From Chitinophaga varians (lineage in GTDB: Bacteria > Bacteroidota > Bacteroidia > Chitinophagales > Chitinophagaceae), in contig NZ_JABAIA010000002.1 of NCBI RefSeq assembly GCF_012641275.1, positions 620,001 through 684,000 of the forward strand: a stretch of 64,000 nucleotides of DNA. Reading direction: 5' to 3'. Below, in pieces: positions 62,284-64,000 of the stretch. Each line of letters opens with the position of its first letter. Positions within the stretch are counted from its first letter, which is position 1. The notes beneath the pieces are model-generated. The model had not been told where the DNA came from and did no database searches. It saw only the letters and a list, made by a program, of their open reading frames with translations. The position numbers and the translations under genes are program-made.

Positions 62284-63774
62284 ATGTATTTTATCGGCTA
62301 CGATATAGGTTCTTCTTCTATCAAAGCGGCGTTACTGGACGCAGACACCGGCCGTTGCCTGGCAACGGCCACCAGTCCGTCCCGCGAGATGCCTATCCTG
62401 GTCCCGCATCCCGACTGGGCCGAGCAGGACCCGGAAAGCTGGTGGCAGGAGGTGGTGAACGCCACCGCACTCCTGCGCCGGCAATATACTTTCGATGCGG
62501 CCCTGGTGAAAGGAATAGGTATCGCCTACCAGATGCACGGCCTCGTATGTGTGGATAAAAACATGCAGGTGCTGCGCCCCGCTATTATCTGGTGCGACAG
62601 CCGCGCGGTGGACATTGGCCGCAAAGCCTTCTCCGCATTGGGCGAATCCTGGTGCCTCTCGCACCTGCTCAATTCCCCCGGTAATTTCACCGCTTCCAAA
62701 CTGCGATGGATATACGAAAATGAGCCGCATATCTACGAACGGATTCATAAGGTAATGCTGCCCGGCGACTTTATCGCCCTCAAACTCACCGGGGAAGCCA
62801 CCACCACGGTGTCTGGCCTCTCAGAAGGCACCTGCTGGGATTTCCCGGGCAATACTGTCAGTACCACGCTGCTGGACCACTACCAGATCAGCCCGCAGCT
62901 GTTGGCTACGATCGTCCCTACTTTCGGCGTGCAAGGCCAGCTGACGGCCGCCGCTGCTACCGCTTTACAGCTGCTGCCCGGCACACCCGTCACCTACCGC
63001 GCCGGCGACCAGCCCAACAACGCTTTTTCACTCAATGTGCTTGAACCTGGCGAAGCAGCCACCACGGCCGGTACTTCCGGCGTGATCTATGCGGTGCATG
63101 ATCAGCATACGTTTGACCGGGAAAGCCGTGTTAACACCTTTGTGCATGTGAATAATGATACACAGCACACCCGCGATGGCGTGCTGATGTGCCTCAACGG
63201 CACCGGTATCGCCAATTCCTGGCTGCGGAACATGATCGGCGACATCAGCTACGCTGACATGAACGAAGCGGCCGCACAGGCGCCGCCGGGCGCCGACGGC
63301 CTGCTGGTGTTCCCTTTCGGCAACGGAGCAGAAAGGATACTGGGCAACAAAAGCATCGGCGCTACCGTCAGCCACCTCGACTTCAACCGCCACCAAAGGG
63401 CACATATGTTGAGAGCTGTACAGGAAGGCATCGTCTTCGGACTGAACTATGGACTGGACATCATGACAAACATGGGCCTTGACATACACCGCGTACGGGC
63501 CGGTCATGCTAACATGTTCCTCAGTCCGCTCTTCCGCGAAGCCTTTGCCAATACGGCCAATGTGGTCATTGAACTATATAATACAGACGGCGCACAGGGA
63601 GCGGCCAGAGGGGCCGCAACAGGTGCAGGTTACCTGTCTGTCCATGAAGCCTTCAGGGGAATGGAATGTCTCGCTGTAATAGAACCGGATAGCCGGCAGC
63701 AGGAACGTTACGCCGCAGCTTACAGCCACTGGCTGACCAGCCTGCGTTCGTTGCTGGCTAACGGTGAATCATAA
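62284..63774 (+). CDS. xylB: Xylulokinase
   Basis: The 496-residue FGGY-family kinase has phosphate-binding [14 protein letters not shown] at the N-terminus, [28 protein letters not shown], and the catalytic Asp242 in [12 protein letters not shown]. The ATP-binding [13 protein letters not shown] follows. It phosphorylates D-xylulose to feed the pentose phosphate pathway. It lies 18 bp after the transporter and 23 bp before xylose isomerase, so the assignment is supported by context. Confidence 0.95.
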   Translation: MYFIGYDIGSSSIKAALLDADTGRCLATATSPSREMPILVPHPDWAEQDPESWWQEVVNATALLRRQYTFDAALVKGIGIAYQMHGLVCVDKNMQVLRPAIIWCDSRAVDIGRKAFSALGESWCLSHLLNSPGNFTASKLRWIYENEPHIYERIHKVMLPGDFIALKLTGEATTTVSGLSEGTCWDFPGNTVSTTLLDHYQISPQLLATIVPTFGVQGQLTAAAATALQLLPGTPVTYRAGDQPNNAFSLNVLEPGEAATTAGTSGVIYAVHDQHTFDRESRVNTFVHVNNDTQHTRDGVLMCLNGTGIANSWLRNMIGDISYADMNEAAAQAPPGADGLLVFPFGNGAERILGNKSIGATVSHLDFNRHQRAHMLRAVQEGIVFGLNYGLDIMTNMGLDIHRVRAGHANMFLSPLFREAFANTANVVIELYNTDGAQGAARGAATGAGYLSVHEAFRGMECLAVIEPDSRQQERYAAAYSHWLTSLRSLLANGES

Positions 63775-63797
63775 ACGATATTTTAAAATCCACTATT

Positions 63798-64000
63798 ATG
63801 AGCATTACACTTGGAAACCACGAGTACTTCAAAGGCATCGGCCAGATCGCCTATGAAGGACCGGAATCAGACAACCCGCTCGCATACCGGTGGTATGATG
63901 AAAGCCGTCTCATCGCCGGTAAAACCATGAAAGAACTGTTCCGCTTTGCCGTATGCTATTGGCATACCTTCTGCGGCACCGGCGGCGATCCTTTCGGTCC
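63798..64000 (+). CDS. xylA: Xylose isomerase, N-terminal part (cut by window end)
   Basis: The reading frame from ATG 63798 is open to the window edge (67 codons). It begins [20 protein letters not shown] and continues [30 protein letters not shown] and GGDPFG, the well-conserved start of class II xylose isomerases (Y-F-x-x-I-x-x-I-x-Y-E-G; W-H-T-F). It converts D-xylose to D-xylulose, the substrate of the kinase encoded just upstream. Confidence 0.96.
   Translation, partial: MSITLGNHEYFKGIGQIAYEGPESDNPLAYRWYDESRLIAGKTMKELFRFAVCYWHTFCGTGGDPFG

Overview
The window reads as a chromosomal segment of a Bacteroidota bacterium, most like the Chitinophagaceae (Chitinophaga-type). The reasons are four SusC/SusD outer-membrane pairs, a FecR/ECF sigma regulatory pair, a type IX secretion (type B) sorting domain, promoters of the TAnnTTTG form, and few Shine-Dalgarno sequences. 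The genus is inferred from gene content; no rRNA is present.

Layout. 1-10.7 kb (minus strand): ECF sigma, FecR, a SusC with an STN signalling domain, SusD, a second SusC without STN, and a SusD cut by the window edge. 10.8-24.2 kb: an AraC regulator, a LacI regulator, then two plus-strand SusC/SusD pairs and a small secreted protein. A TAAAACGTTTTA palindrome and a good promoter precede the last pair. 24.6-30 kb: housekeeping genes mutS, a TrmH-type methyltransferase, a UbiA prenyltransferase, ruvX and def. 30-33.2 kb: a tandemly duplicated ECF sigma/RskA-type anti-sigma module in which all four genes start with TTG or GTG. 33.3-41.7 kb: secreted proteins, an RluD-type pseudouridine synthase, lipB, a PLP deaminase-like enzyme, a REP-like palindromic element and a GH29 fucosidase. 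41.8-43.8 kb: an overlapping nucleotidyltransferase/NahK-like kinase pair.

44.0-51.9 kb is a branched-chain amino acid operon: ilvE-ilvD-ilvB-ilvN-ilvC-ilvA. A strong promoter matching the phylum consensus is followed by a 38-codon leader ORF with nine consecutive Val/Ile codons. After it come a segment able to form an antiterminator and an intrinsic terminator, ending 34 nt before ilvE. This is the full layout of a ribosome-mediated attenuator and is the most interesting element of the window.

52-58 kb: a PAAR-like/RHS polymorphic toxin gene with a PD-(D/E)xK nuclease-like C-terminal tail, followed on the same strand by three unrecognised genes, the first of which is the best immunity candidate. 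58-64 kb: a zinc alcohol dehydrogenase, an FAD amine oxidoreductase-like gene, and a xylose utilisation operon (sodium/sugar symporter, xylulokinase, xylose isomerase cut by the window end).

Intergenic DNA carries several short-period repeats: perfect AATTACG heptamers in inverted arrays (3.8 kb and between ilvC and ilvA), AGCTAAx heptamers elsewhere in the ilv operon, and a 289-bp palindrome cluster at 40.0-40.3 kb. I saw no tRNA, rRNA, CRISPR array, insertion sequence or phage gene.
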